From an uncultured bacterium (GTDB taxonomy: Bacteria; Cyanobacteriota; Vampirovibrionia; Gastranaerophilales; Gastranaerophilaceae): 64,000 nt of DNA. A program made the position numbers and the translations under genes. The DNA lies in contig CASDOW010000008.1 of assembly GCA_949282195.1 (NCBI GenBank), positions 18,907 to 82,906 of the forward strand, given 5' to 3'. The notes beneath the pieces are model-generated. The model was given only the letters and a program-made list of their open reading frames with translations. It searched no databases and was not told where the DNA came from. Positions within the stretch are counted from its first letter, which is position 1. The number at the start of each line of letters is the position of its first letter. Shown here piece after piece: positions 43,956 through 52,085 of this stretch.

Positions 43956-45044
43956 TTAAACCTCCCTAGGGATTAATACTGTATAGCCATGGTCTTTAAG
44001 AGTTTTTTCTTTTTTAGCAAGTTCTAAATCTGATTGCACCATTTCTTTTACTAAATCTCTTAAAGAATATTCAGGCTTCCAGCCTATCTCTTTTCTTGCT
44101 TTTGAGCTGTCACCCAATAATAAATCAACTTCTGCGGGTCTGAAGTATCTTGGGTCAACTTCAATTAGAGTTTTTCCTGTTTCGGTATCAATACCTTTTT
44201 CGTCAACTCCTTCGCCTTTAAATTCAATATTTATACCCAATTCTTCAAATGTCATTTTACAGAAATCTCTGATTGATGTTGTTGTGCCTGTTGCAAGTAC
44301 GTAGTCTGTTGGTTTATCTTGCTGCATTATTTGCCACATGCCTCTTACGTAGTCTTTTGCGTGTCCCCAGTCTCTTTTTGCGTTTAAGTTGCCAAGGTAA
44401 ATTTTATCTTGTAAGCCAACTTTTATTTTTGTTGCAGCCATTGTAATTTTTCTTGTAACAAAAGTTTCCCCTCTTCTTGGAGATTCATGGTTAAATAAAA
44501 TTCCGTTTGCTGCCCAAAGACCGAAAGATTCTCTGTAATTTACGCAAATCCAATATGCATAAAGCTTTGCAACCGCATAGGGTGAACGAGGATAAAATGG
44601 CGTTGTTTCTTTTTGGATTGGCTCTTGTATTAAACCATATAATTCAGATGTTGAAGCTTGATAGAATTTGGTTTTCTTTTCTAAGTGATTCATTCTGATT
44701 GCTTCTAAAAGCCTCAATGTGCCCAATGCGTCACAATCTGCAGTGTACTCCGGACAATCCCAAGAAACTTTAACATGAGATTGAGCTGCCAAATTGTATA
44801 TTTCATCAGGTTGAATGTCATAAACTAATTTTTCTAAGTTTGTGGAGTCTGATAAGTCGCCATAATGCAAAATAAATCTTGCGTTTTTATCATGCACTTC
44901 TTGAAATAAGTGGTCAATTCTTTGCGTGTTAAATGATGAAGCCCTTCTTTTAATTCCGTGGACTTCATAGCCTTTTTCTAAAAGCAGTTCTGATAAATAG
45001 CTGCCGTCTTGACCTGTAACACCTGTTATTAAAGCTCTTTTCAT
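43956..45044 (-). CDS. gmd: GDP-mannose 4,6-dehydratase
   Basis: The 362-aa enzyme converts GDP-mannose to GDP-4-keto-6-deoxymannose. Signature motifs are [49 protein letters not shown] with the YxxxK pair, and [16 protein letters not shown], which is diagnostic for Gmd. The product is the substrate for both ColD and Fcl/ColC, encoded next. ManC supplies GDP-mannose from 37.7 kb on the same strand. Confidence 0.96.
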   Translation of the reverse strand: MKRALITGVTGQDGSYLSELLLEKGYEVHGIKRRASSFNTQRIDHLFQEVHDKNARFILHYGDLSDSTNLEKLVYDIQPDEIYNLAAQSHVKVSWDCPEYTADCDALGTLRLLEAIRMNHLEKKTKFYQASTSELYGLIQEPIQKETTPFYPRSPYAVAKLYAYWICVNYRESFGLWAANGILFNHESPRRGETFVTRKITMAATKIKVGLQDKIYLGNLNAKRDWGHAKDYVRGMWQIMQQDKPTDYVLATGTTTSIRDFCKMTFEELGINIEFKGEGVDEKGIDTETGKTLIEVDPRYFRPAEVDLLLGDSSKARKEIGWKPEYSLRDLVKEMVQSDLELAKKEKTLKDHGYTVLIPREV

Positions 45045-45046
45045 TT

Positions 45047-46069
45047 TTATACTCCTACTTTCTCTTTGCTTAATAATTTAATCCATTGTGCTGTCTTTTT
45101 TAGTCCTTTTTCGTAAGATATAAAATTAGGACAGCCGAACTCCAAAATATATTTAGATACATCTAAAATTAAATTCTTAGGAGTTCCGCCAACAGAATTT
45201 GTAACTTCGGGTAATTTAACTTCTACGCCTTCGTTTTTTGCAATGACTTCAGCTATTTCTTTAATACTTTTCAGATCTGTGCCGCCAATATTGTATATTG
45301 TGTTTTTGCCTGAAAGCATAACATTTAAAATCATTTCAATGGTATCTGTGATAAAGCTTAATTGTCTTAAGGCTTTTCCTTCATCCATCATAACTATTTC
45401 GCCATTAAATGCTTTTTTAATAAATTCATTTATAAATCTGGCATCATCATATTTAACCCCTGCGCCGTAGCCGATAGCAAGTCTTATGATTTTTATATCC
45501 ATACCATCATCAATAAAAACCTTAGATATTGTCTCAGAAAGCCTTTTTGATTCACCGTAAATTGCTCTTGGTGCAAAAGTGTTAATATCTCCATTGTAAT
45601 TTTCATCAACTGAAGATTTATCATCCGGAATTTGTCCGTATATTTCAGATGATGACATGTGAAGTACACTTGCATTATTTTTCTTAGCTAATTCTAAGAG
45701 TTTAGTATATGTTTCAGTGTTTAGTTTGATTGTTTGGAGCTTATTTTCAAGGAATTTTTTTGGCTGACCGTATGTTGCGGTATTAATTAAATAATCAAAT
45801 TCCCATTCAGGAAAGCCATTGTTTAAATTTGAATTAAAATATTGAATATTTTCATCTTGCGGCAGCCACTCAACAGGTTTTGAAAAAGAGTGAACCAAAA
45901 GTTTTAAATTTAGATTTTCTTTTTTATTTAGAAACTGTAAATAATTTACTATATTAGATCCTAAAAGTCCGTTACCTCCTGTTATTAATATAGTTTTGTT
46001 TTTTAATTTCCCCCATTCTTTTAGAGAGATGTTATCATATTCTTCTTTTAGAAAATCCATTAACAACAT
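45047..46069 (-). CDS. NAD-dependent epimerase/dehydratase
   Basis: A 340-aa extended SDR with [27 protein letters not shown] and [11 protein letters not shown] (YxxxK). An N-terminal helical segment of ~28 residues precedes the cofactor site, as in the SDR at 27000, and both have a similar GYGAGV/FGAGI loop. Start ATG 46069 has a GGAG ~10 bases upstream; ATG 46060 would give TAATG coupling. It directly follows the split transketolase, so the three may make one unusual keto sugar or nucleotide sugar (inference). Confidence 0.7.
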   Translation of the reverse strand: MLLMDFLKEEYDNISLKEWGKLKNKTILITGGNGLLGSNIVNYLQFLNKKENLNLKLLVHSFSKPVEWLPQDENIQYFNSNLNNGFPEWEFDYLINTATYGQPKKFLENKLQTIKLNTETYTKLLELAKKNNASVLHMSSSEIYGQIPDDKSSVDENYNGDINTFAPRAIYGESKRLSETISKVFIDDGMDIKIIRLAIGYGAGVKYDDARFINEFIKKAFNGEIVMMDEGKALRQLSFITDTIEMILNVMLSGKNTIYNIGGTDLKSIKEIAEVIAKNEGVEVKLPEVTNSVGGTPKNLILDVSKYILEFGCPNFISYEKGLKKTAQWIKLLSKEKVGV

Positions 46070-46959
46070 TGTTCTATTACTCCTTTTATATCCAGTTTAA
46101 ATTGTTCTCTTATATATTGTGCTGAGCCGACAACATGAGAATATTTGTCATTTATTCCTATTCTTTTAAATGTTGCTTTTTGTCCGCTTTCAGCAATAAT
46201 TTCGGCAACCGCAGAGCCTAAGCCGCCTATTATTGTATGTTCTTCAAAAGTATAAATTTTATATCCGTCATTGATTAATTTTAAAATACATTCTTTGTCT
46301 ATTGGCTTGATTGTATGCATGCTAATAAGTGTCGGATTTATGTTTTCTTTTTTCAATTCTTGTGCAAAATCATAAGCAACAGGGAGCATATTTCCGGTTG
46401 CAATTAAGGCAATTTCTTTGCCTTGTTCTATAATAGAAGCTTTTGAAAGCTCTATTTTATTGTGGTTTAAAATACCATGGTTGTGCCGACCTATTCTTAT
46501 ATATGTAGGGTCTTTTGTTTTAGCTGTGAGTTTTGCTATTTCTACCATTTCATAATTATCGCCGGGAGCACAAATTGTCATATTGGGAAGCGCTCTCATC
46601 ATGGAAATATCTTCAGTTCCATGGTGTGTTGCGCCTGCTGCACCATATTCAAAACCTGAACCTACTCCTATTATTTTTACGTCCGTATTCATGTATGAAA
46701 CATCTACTCTAATTTGCTCAAGACATCTGTGCACTACAAACGGAATTATACTGTAAACATAGGGTTTTAATCCGTTTAATGCCATGCCTGATGCAACTGA
46801 CATACAGTTTTGTTCTGTAATTCCTAAATTAAAATATCTTTTGGGAAAAGTTTTTTGGAACTTATCCAATATTCCATAGCCCATATCGGGAGTAATTAAG
46901 CATATTCTTTCATCTTGTTTTGCAAGCTCTAATAATGTATCAGCAAAAACCATTCTCAT
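46060..46959 (-). CDS. Transketolase, C-terminal subunit (split form)
   Basis: The 299-aa protein corresponds to the pyrimidine-binding and C-terminal domains of transketolase. NLGITEQNCMSVASGMALNG holds the conserved Glu, and HHGTEDISMMRALPNM and ATYIRIGR-like DPTYIRIGR follow. It works with the N-terminal subunit encoded 2 bases upstream to form a full TPP site. Split transketolases occur in archaea and in many surface-sugar loci. Here the pair is inside the glycan operon, so it likely makes or uses a ketose rather than serving the pentose pathway (inference). Confidence 0.85.
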   Translation of the reverse strand: MRMVFADTLLELAKQDERICLITPDMGYGILDKFQKTFPKRYFNLGITEQNCMSVASGMALNGLKPYVYSIIPFVVHRCLEQIRVDVSYMNTDVKIIGVGSGFEYGAAGATHHGTEDISMMRALPNMTICAPGDNYEMVEIAKLTAKTKDPTYIRIGRHNHGILNHNKIELSKASIIEQGKEIALIATGNMLPVAYDFAQELKKENINPTLISMHTIKPIDKECILKLINDGYKIYTFEEHTIIGGLGSAVAEIIAESGQKATFKRIGINDKYSHVVGSAQYIREQFKLDIKGVIEQCC

Positions 46960-46961
46960 AG

Positions 46962-47744
46962 TTACACATTCTCCAATTCCGTTAAGCCGATTTTCATTTT
47001 TTCGTCATCTATTTTTATATAGTGTGATTCTAAGGTGTCTTCCATAAACGAAAACCCTTTGCCTTTTAGCGTATTTGCAATTATTGCAGTTGGTTTTTGT
47101 GATTTTTTGTTTAATGCTTTTGTTAATAAATCAACATTGTGACCGTCTACACTTTCAACATCAAAACCAAATGCGCTAAATATTTTTTCATAGTTATTTA
47201 CATCTGCCACATCTTTTGTTGCAGCTGAAGCTTGAAATTTATTGTTATCTAAAATTACTGTTATTTCGTTTAATTTAAGCGAGCCGATTGAGTTTAAGGC
47301 TTCCATAATTGAGCCTTCTTGAAATTCTCCGTCACCTATTATTACAAAAATTCTTGAATTAATGTTTTTTAATCTGTTTGATAATACAAAACCTTCTGCA
47401 ATTCCAAGACCATGTCCAAGTGAGCCTGTTGAAGCTTCAAGCCCGTTTGCAGATTGCATATCAATGTGGCAAGGTAAGACACCGCCGTCAACCAGATATT
47501 TATCTAATGCTTCCATAGGGATTATATTTTTTAAAGCCAAAGTTGCATATAATGCCAAACTTCCATGACCTTTAGAAAGTATTATTCTATCTCTATCCGG
47601 TTTATTAAAGTTATCTTTTGAAATGTTTGCAACATTAAAATATAGCGCCTCTAAGATTTCGACTATGCTTAGCGCTGAACCAACGTGTGATGCTTTTGAG
47701 CGGTTTGCACATTTTAAAATCAATTCTCTGATTTTTTTATGCAT
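46962..47744 (-). CDS. Transketolase, N-terminal subunit (split form)
   Basis: The 260-aa protein is the TPP-pyrophosphate-binding half: KGHGSLALYATLAL, SLGHGLGIAEGFVL, GDGEFQEGSIMEAL and LDNNKFQASAAT (metal-binding D.N). It overlaps by 8 bases the end of the glycosyltransferase gene, and the next gene is the C-terminal half. A full active site needs both. The substrate cannot be read from sequence. Confidence 0.87.
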   Translation of the reverse strand: MHKKIRELILKCANRSKASHVGSALSIVEILEALYFNVANISKDNFNKPDRDRIILSKGHGSLALYATLALKNIIPMEALDKYLVDGGVLPCHIDMQSANGLEASTGSLGHGLGIAEGFVLSNRLKNINSRIFVIIGDGEFQEGSIMEALNSIGSLKLNEITVILDNNKFQASAATKDVADVNNYEKIFSAFGFDVESVDGHNVDLLTKALNKKSQKPTAIIANTLKGKGFSFMEDTLESHYIKIDDEKMKIGLTELENV

Positions 47745-48555
47745 TTATATTTCTCCTTATTCTGAAGCTGATTCCTAAAATAGTTATGATTTTGTGAGTT
47801 CTTCCTTGCGAATTTGTTATTGAAAAAAATTTTTCAAAAAGAGAAAATTTTTTAGACTTTGTTGATGCTTCTTCTATTTCTGTTTTTGTAAAATATTTAT
47901 TTAAAACTTCTCGTCGTTCTTTTAAATGCAGGCTTTGGTATTTTTTGTTTGATGAGATACCGCTTTTGTCAAATTTTGACACAACAACATTAATGTGTTT
48001 AAAGGTTGCATTGTTTTTATAGAACGTAACAAACTTTTCATAATCAGACACTATTTTGAAGTTTTCATCATATAGTCCGTATTTTTCAAACATTTCCCTT
48101 TTGATAAATGCTGCAGGAGTTTGAATACAGCCGTTTATCATAAAATCTTTTGTTATTTCGGATTGCTCAGAAAATCTATTTTTTCTTGGATTATTTTTAT
48201 ATATTTGTTCAATTTCTCCATAGATTATATCTTCATTATAAAACTTGTCTTTAAAAACGTTTTCAAGTGAATTGTCAGAATAATATGAATCTCCTGCATT
48301 TAAAAATTGAATATATTCACCATTTGAAAGTTTTATTCCTTTATTACAAGCATTGTAAATTCCGTTATCCGGTTCTGATATAAATTTATCAATTCTATGT
48401 TTATACTTTTCAAAAATATCCAGAGTTTCTTTATTGGAAGCTCCGTCTATAACTATCCATTCGAAGTCTTGCCAAGTTTGATTTACAATGCTTTTACAGG
48501 TTTCTTCCAAATTTGGTTCATTATAGCAAATTGTTACTACGCTTAGTTTTTTCAT
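47737..48555 (-). CDS. GT2-family glycosyltransferase with basic C-terminal tail
   Basis: The 272-aa protein has the GT-A pattern of GT2: LSVVTICYNEPNLEETCKSI, WIVIDGASN, EPDNGIYNACNKGI and FLNAGDSYY. Its C-terminus, FEKFFSITNSQGRTHKIITI then LGISFRIRR, is the shared basic tail of the locus. It is the promoter-proximal gene of the minus-strand block; the upstream 374-base gap holds the divergent promoters. The sugar transferred is not known. Confidence 0.87.
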   Translation of the reverse strand: MKKLSVVTICYNEPNLEETCKSIVNQTWQDFEWIVIDGASNKETLDIFEKYKHRIDKFISEPDNGIYNACNKGIKLSNGEYIQFLNAGDSYYSDNSLENVFKDKFYNEDIIYGEIEQIYKNNPRKNRFSEQSEITKDFMINGCIQTPAAFIKREMFEKYGLYDENFKIVSDYEKFVTFYKNNATFKHINVVVSKFDKSGISSNKKYQSLHLKERREVLNKYFTKTEIEEASTKSKKFSLFEKFFSITNSQGRTHKIITILGISFRIRRNINA

Positions 48556-48850
48556 GACACTATACTTTCTTTCTCATCGGAAGCATGACTTTAAATAGTT
48601 AAAAGATTAATTCTTTTATTGGCAAAAATTTAAACCATATTAGTATTAATCTGGTTTAAATCCATTTTTAATACAAAACTCTCCCTTTTTGATATTTTAA
48701 AAATCATACCCGCTTTATTTGTTTACTAATTTAGTTAATGTTAACATGAAAACTATTTTTATACATTAATTGTAAAGGTTTATAAATATTTATTTATGAT
48801 TTAGCTTTAATAATTTAATTTATACCCATCAAATTTGTATTTTTTTCTAG

Positions 48851-48879
48851 TTGCACTCATATTCATGTGTGCATAAATT
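48851..48879 (+). promoter_or_regulatory. Promoter of the RHH-to-gtrA operon
   Basis: TTGCAC at 48851-48856, a 17-base spacer and TAAATT at 48874-48879. The predicted start is near 48886, inside the TGTATA repeats. Confidence 0.45.
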
Positions 48880-48882
48880 AGG

Positions 48883-48909
48883 TGTATAAATGTATAAATT
48901 TTTTGTATA
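48883..48909 (+). repeat. TGTATAAA direct repeats, possible operator
   Basis: Two adjacent TGTATAAA copies (48883-48890, 48891-48898) and a third partial TGTATA (48904-48909). They overlap the expected transcription start of an operon whose first gene is a ribbon-helix-helix protein. Such proteins often bind short tandem direct repeats in their own promoter, so an autoregulatory operator is plausible. Confidence 0.45.
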
Positions 48910-48929
48910 GAATACTCCAAAGGTGCTTT

Positions 48930-49091
48930 ATGTTTCAAGTTAAAAAGACTGAAATGACAAACAAGACATTTAGATTACCGTTAAAGTTGGTTCAGGAGCT
49001 GCAAATAGTTGCACAAAACAAGGGTGTATCGCTTAACAACTTAGTGTTGCAGTGCTGTGAGTATGCTCTTAGACACCTTGATAAAAATTAA
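48930..49091 (+). CDS. Ribbon-helix-helix (Arc/CopG-like) DNA-binding protein
   Basis: A 53-aa protein from ATG 48930, which is preceded by AAAGGTG at 4-5 bases; the longer GTG reading from 48882 would include the operator. The strand MTNKTFRLPLKLVQEL and helix-turn (VAQNKGVSLNNLVLQCCEYA) match the RHH fold. It lies 19 bases before the nucleotide-sugar dehydrogenase in the same operon and probably regulates it. No toxin partner is adjacent. Confidence 0.7.
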   Translation: MFQVKKTEMTNKTFRLPLKLVQELQIVAQNKGVSLNNLVLQCCEYALRHLDKN

Positions 49092-49110
49092 AATTATGGG
49101 GAGGTAAAGT

Positions 49111-50265
49111 ATGAAAATTTGTATTGTGGGTGGATGCGGTCATGTTGGCATTCCTCTTGGTCTTGCATTGGCAAGCAGGGATTTTACCGTAACACTCTTA
49201 GATATAAATGAGAATGTTGTTAATGAAATTAATAATCATAAATTGCCATTCATAGAAAAAGATGCAGATGTACTTTTACAAAAGCACATCGGAAAAAATT
49301 TATTTGCCACTACTGATAAAAATGTTGTTAAAAATCAAGATGTGGTTGTGTTTGTTACAGGAACACCTGTTGATGAGCATCACAATCCGAAAATAAGTGA
49401 TGTATTAAAGGTTATAAGAGCTTATCTTCCATTAATGAATAAAAACCAACTTGTTATATTAAGAAGTACAATATTCCCAGGCACAACTGAAGTCATTGAT
49501 AATATATTAAAGAAACAGTTTGGAACATCTAAATTAGCTTTTTGTCCTGAACGAATTGTTCAAGGCGAAGGCATAAAAGAAATTTACGATCTTCCGCAAC
49601 TTATTTCTGCAACTTCTGATGTTGCACGCAAAGAGGCAACGGAAATTTTTTCCAAAATTGCAAGTAAAACAATAGATTTAGAACCACAAGAAGCCGAACT
49701 TGCAAAATTAATGACAAATACTTGGCGTTATTTGGAATTTGCAATTGCAAATCAGTTTTATATGATGACAGAAGGTGCGGGTTTTGATTTTTATAAGATT
49801 TTAAATGCAATGAAAGATGATTATCCAAGGGCAAAATATTTTGCCAAAGCAGGATTAGCCGCAGGTCCGTGTCTTTTTAAAGATACTATGCAGTTGAGTG
49901 CTTTTTACAGAAATCAATTTTTCTTGGGACAGTCAGCCATGTTGGTAAATGAAGGTTTGCCTAACTTTTTGGTTAAACAAATGGAAAATAAACTGGGTTC
50001 TTTGAAGGGTAAAAAAGTTGCATTGTTAGGTATGACATTTAAACCGGATAATGATGATATTAGAGAATCATTGTCATTTAAAGTTAAAAAAGAATTAGAA
50101 TTTAAGATGAGTGAAGTATTAGTTTCTGACCCATATTTAAAGGGTACAATGTCTGCTTGTGAGGCAATTGAAAAAGCTGATGCCGTAATTTTGGGTGTTC
50201 CTCACAGTGAGTACAAAACTTTAAAAATCAATAAACCATTTGTTGATTGTTGGGATGTTTGGTAA
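49111..50265 (+). CDS. Nucleotide-sugar 6-dehydrogenase (UDP-Glc/GDP-Man dehydrogenase family)
   Basis: A 384-aa enzyme with CIVGGCGHVGIPLGLALASR for NAD, VFVTGTPVDE, LRSTIFPGTT and LAKLMTNTWRYLEFAIAN. The catalytic cysteine is in AGPCLFKDTM. The C-terminal domain has LLGMTFKPDNDDIRES. The family oxidises C6 to a uronic acid (UDP-GlcA, UDP-ManNAcA or GDP-ManA). The GGCGHVG and short length favour the WecC/ManNAcA-type group, but the substrate is not decidable. It makes a sugar for the following SDR and transferases. Confidence 0.85.
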   Translation: MKICIVGGCGHVGIPLGLALASRDFTVTLLDINENVVNEINNHKLPFIEKDADVLLQKHIGKNLFATTDKNVVKNQDVVVFVTGTPVDEHHNPKISDVLKVIRAYLPLMNKNQLVILRSTIFPGTTEVIDNILKKQFGTSKLAFCPERIVQGEGIKEIYDLPQLISATSDVARKEATEIFSKIASKTIDLEPQEAELAKLMTNTWRYLEFAIANQFYMMTEGAGFDFYKILNAMKDDYPRAKYFAKAGLAAGPCLFKDTMQLSAFYRNQFFLGQSAMLVNEGLPNFLVKQMENKLGSLKGKKVALLGMTFKPDNDDIRESLSFKVKKELEFKMSEVLVSDPYLKGTMSACEAIEKADAVILGVPHSEYKTLKINKPFVDCWDVW

Positions 50266-50280
50266 ATAGGGGGTTAAATA

Positions 50281-51300
50281 ATGAAAATATTAGTTACAGG
50301 TTCTGCAGGATTTATTTGCGGTTATGTTGTAGAAGAGTTATTGAATAGGGGTCATGAAGTAATAGGAATTGATAATTATTCAAAATACGGCGAAGTTAAA
50401 AAAACATATGACAATCATCCTAATTATCACTTTACAAAAGGTGATGTAAAAGATACCGAATTGATGAAAGAGTTGATTTCGGATTGCGATCAGGTGTTAG
50501 CTTGTGCTGCTATGATTGGCGGAATTTCATATTTTCATGAGCAAGCGTATGAACTCCTTGCTGAAAATGAAAGAATAATTGCTTCTACTTTTGATGCTGC
50601 CATATGGGCATTTAAAAATAAAGTTTTAAAGAAAATAAATGTACTATCTTCCAGCATGGTTTATGAATGTGCAACAAATTATCCTTCAAAAGAGGGTGAT
50701 GAAAAAAGAATTGCTCCTCCTTTAAGTACATATGGATTTCAAAAATTGGCATGCGAATATTTTTGCCAAGGTGCTTGGGAACAGTATAAATTGCCCTATA
50801 CGATAATAAGACCTTTTAATTGTGTCGGAACGGGAGAAAAAAGAGCGTTATGCGATAGTGAAATTTTATCGGGAAATGTAAAATTGGCAATGAGTCATGT
50901 TGTTCCTGATATTGTTCAAAAAATCGTAAAAGGTCAGGACCCTTTGCATATACTTGGTTCAGGAAATCAAATAAGACATTATACATATGCCGGTGATTTG
51001 GCAAGAGGAATTAGAATGTGTATCGAAAGCCCGAAGGCGGTAAATAATGATTTTAATTTATCTACTCCTGTATCAACTACGGTATTAGAGTTAGCAGAGG
51101 CAATTTGGAAAAAAATTAATCCTGATAAGCCATTTAATTATGTTAGCGATACTCCGTTTAAGTATGATGTACAAAAGCGTGTTCCAAGCATAGAAAAAGC
51201 AAAAAATATATTGGGATTTGAAGCAAATACACCTTTGGATAAAATACTTGATGAAGTTATTCCTTGGATTGTAGAACAAATTAAGCTTGGCGGCATTTAA
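50281..51300 (+). CDS. NAD-dependent nucleotide-sugar epimerase/decarboxylase-like SDR
   Basis: A 339-aa extended SDR: ILVTGSAGFICGYVVEELL (note Cys in the usual GG position), ACAAMIGGISYFHE, LSSSMVYE and STYGFQKLACEYF with YxxxK. IRPFNCVGTGE follows. It is 15 bases after the dehydrogenase, so a uronate epimerase or decarboxylase role is likely. No closer family was recognised. Confidence 0.78.
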   Translation: MKILVTGSAGFICGYVVEELLNRGHEVIGIDNYSKYGEVKKTYDNHPNYHFTKGDVKDTELMKELISDCDQVLACAAMIGGISYFHEQAYELLAENERIIASTFDAAIWAFKNKVLKKINVLSSSMVYECATNYPSKEGDEKRIAPPLSTYGFQKLACEYFCQGAWEQYKLPYTIIRPFNCVGTGEKRALCDSEILSGNVKLAMSHVVPDIVQKIVKGQDPLHILGSGNQIRHYTYAGDLARGIRMCIESPKAVNNDFNLSTPVSTTVLELAEAIWKKINPDKPFNYVSDTPFKYDVQKRVPSIEKAKNILGFEANTPLDKILDEVIPWIVEQIKLGGI

Positions 51301-51374
51301 TTATTCAATGCATAAGCGCTTAAAATGAAATAATTATCTTTGTTTTAGAACATTTTTTATGGAGAAAATAATTA

Positions 51375-52085
51375 ATGTGTCGCTTAACTATTGTTATTCC
51401 TGTGTATAATGAAGATGAAAATATTGTAAAAGAGCTTCAAGAACTTGAAAAACATGTGATGCATGAACATATAATTAATATAATCTATGATTTTGACGAA
51501 GATACAACAGTTCCAATTGTTGAATCTGTAAAATCTAATTTTAAAAATAAGATTAATTTAATTAAAAATAAATACGGTCGAGGTGTTCTTAATGCCATTA
51601 AAACGGGGCTAGAAACAGCGACAACGGATTATGTTGTGGTCACAATGGCCGATTTGTCTGATCCTCCTGAGGTTATAAATAAAATGTTGGAAAAAGCTCA
51701 AATTAATTCTGCCGATATTGTTTGTGCCTCAAGATATATGAGGGGTGGAAGACAAATTGGGGGTCCGTTAATCAAGGGCTTGATGTCGCGTTTTGCGGGT
51801 CTTACACTTCATTATTTTGCTAAAGTTCCTACTCACGATGCAACTAACAGTTTTAAGCTGTATAAAAAATCTTTTGTGCAAGAGCAAACAATCGAAAGTA
51901 ATGGCGGTTTTGAATTGGGGTTGGAGCTTGTTGTTAAGGCATATTTGCAAAATAAAATTATTTCCGAGGTTCCGACAATTTGGACTGATAGACAGGCAGG
52001 TAAGAGCAATTTTAAAATTATGCAGTGGCTGCCATCTTATTTAAAATGGTATTTTAGAGGATATACAAAATGGTTTCATGGTTAA
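51375..52085 (+). CDS. DPM1/GtrB-type GT2 polyprenyl-phosphate glycosyltransferase
   Basis: The 236-aa protein resembles dolichol-phosphate-mannose synthase: LTIVIPVYNEDENIVKELQE, then IIYDFDEDTTVPIVES, YGRGVLNAIKTGLE and VVVTMADLSDPPE. This group loads a sugar onto polyprenyl-phosphate on the cytoplasmic side. It has no C-terminal transmembrane helices. It overlaps the GT-C gene by 16 bases and is followed by gtrA, a GtrB-GtrC-GtrA-like set. Confidence 0.85.
   Translation: MCRLTIVIPVYNEDENIVKELQELEKHVMHEHIINIIYDFDEDTTVPIVESVKSNFKNKINLIKNKYGRGVLNAIKTGLETATTDYVVVTMADLSDPPEVINKMLEKAQINSADIVCASRYMRGGRQIGGPLIKGLMSRFAGLTLHYFAKVPTHDATNSFKLYKKSFVQEQTIESNGGFELGLELVVKAYLQNKIISEVPTIWTDRQAGKSNFKIMQWLPSYLKWYFRGYTKWFHG

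Larger units (their letters stand above)
48556..48929. other. Divergent intergenic region
   Basis: A 374-base AT-rich gap between the minus-strand block and the plus-strand operon. It holds a promoter at 48851-48879 and TGTATA repeats at 48883-48909. I see no tRNA, hairpin terminator or ORF with a ribosome site in it. It must also hold the promoter for the ~14-kb minus-strand block, which I cannot place with confidence. Confidence 0.6.

Noticed and set aside
48882..48929. Longer RHH protein from GTG 48882
   Set aside because: It would code through the operator repeats and has no ribosome site; ATG 48930 has AAAGGTG in place.
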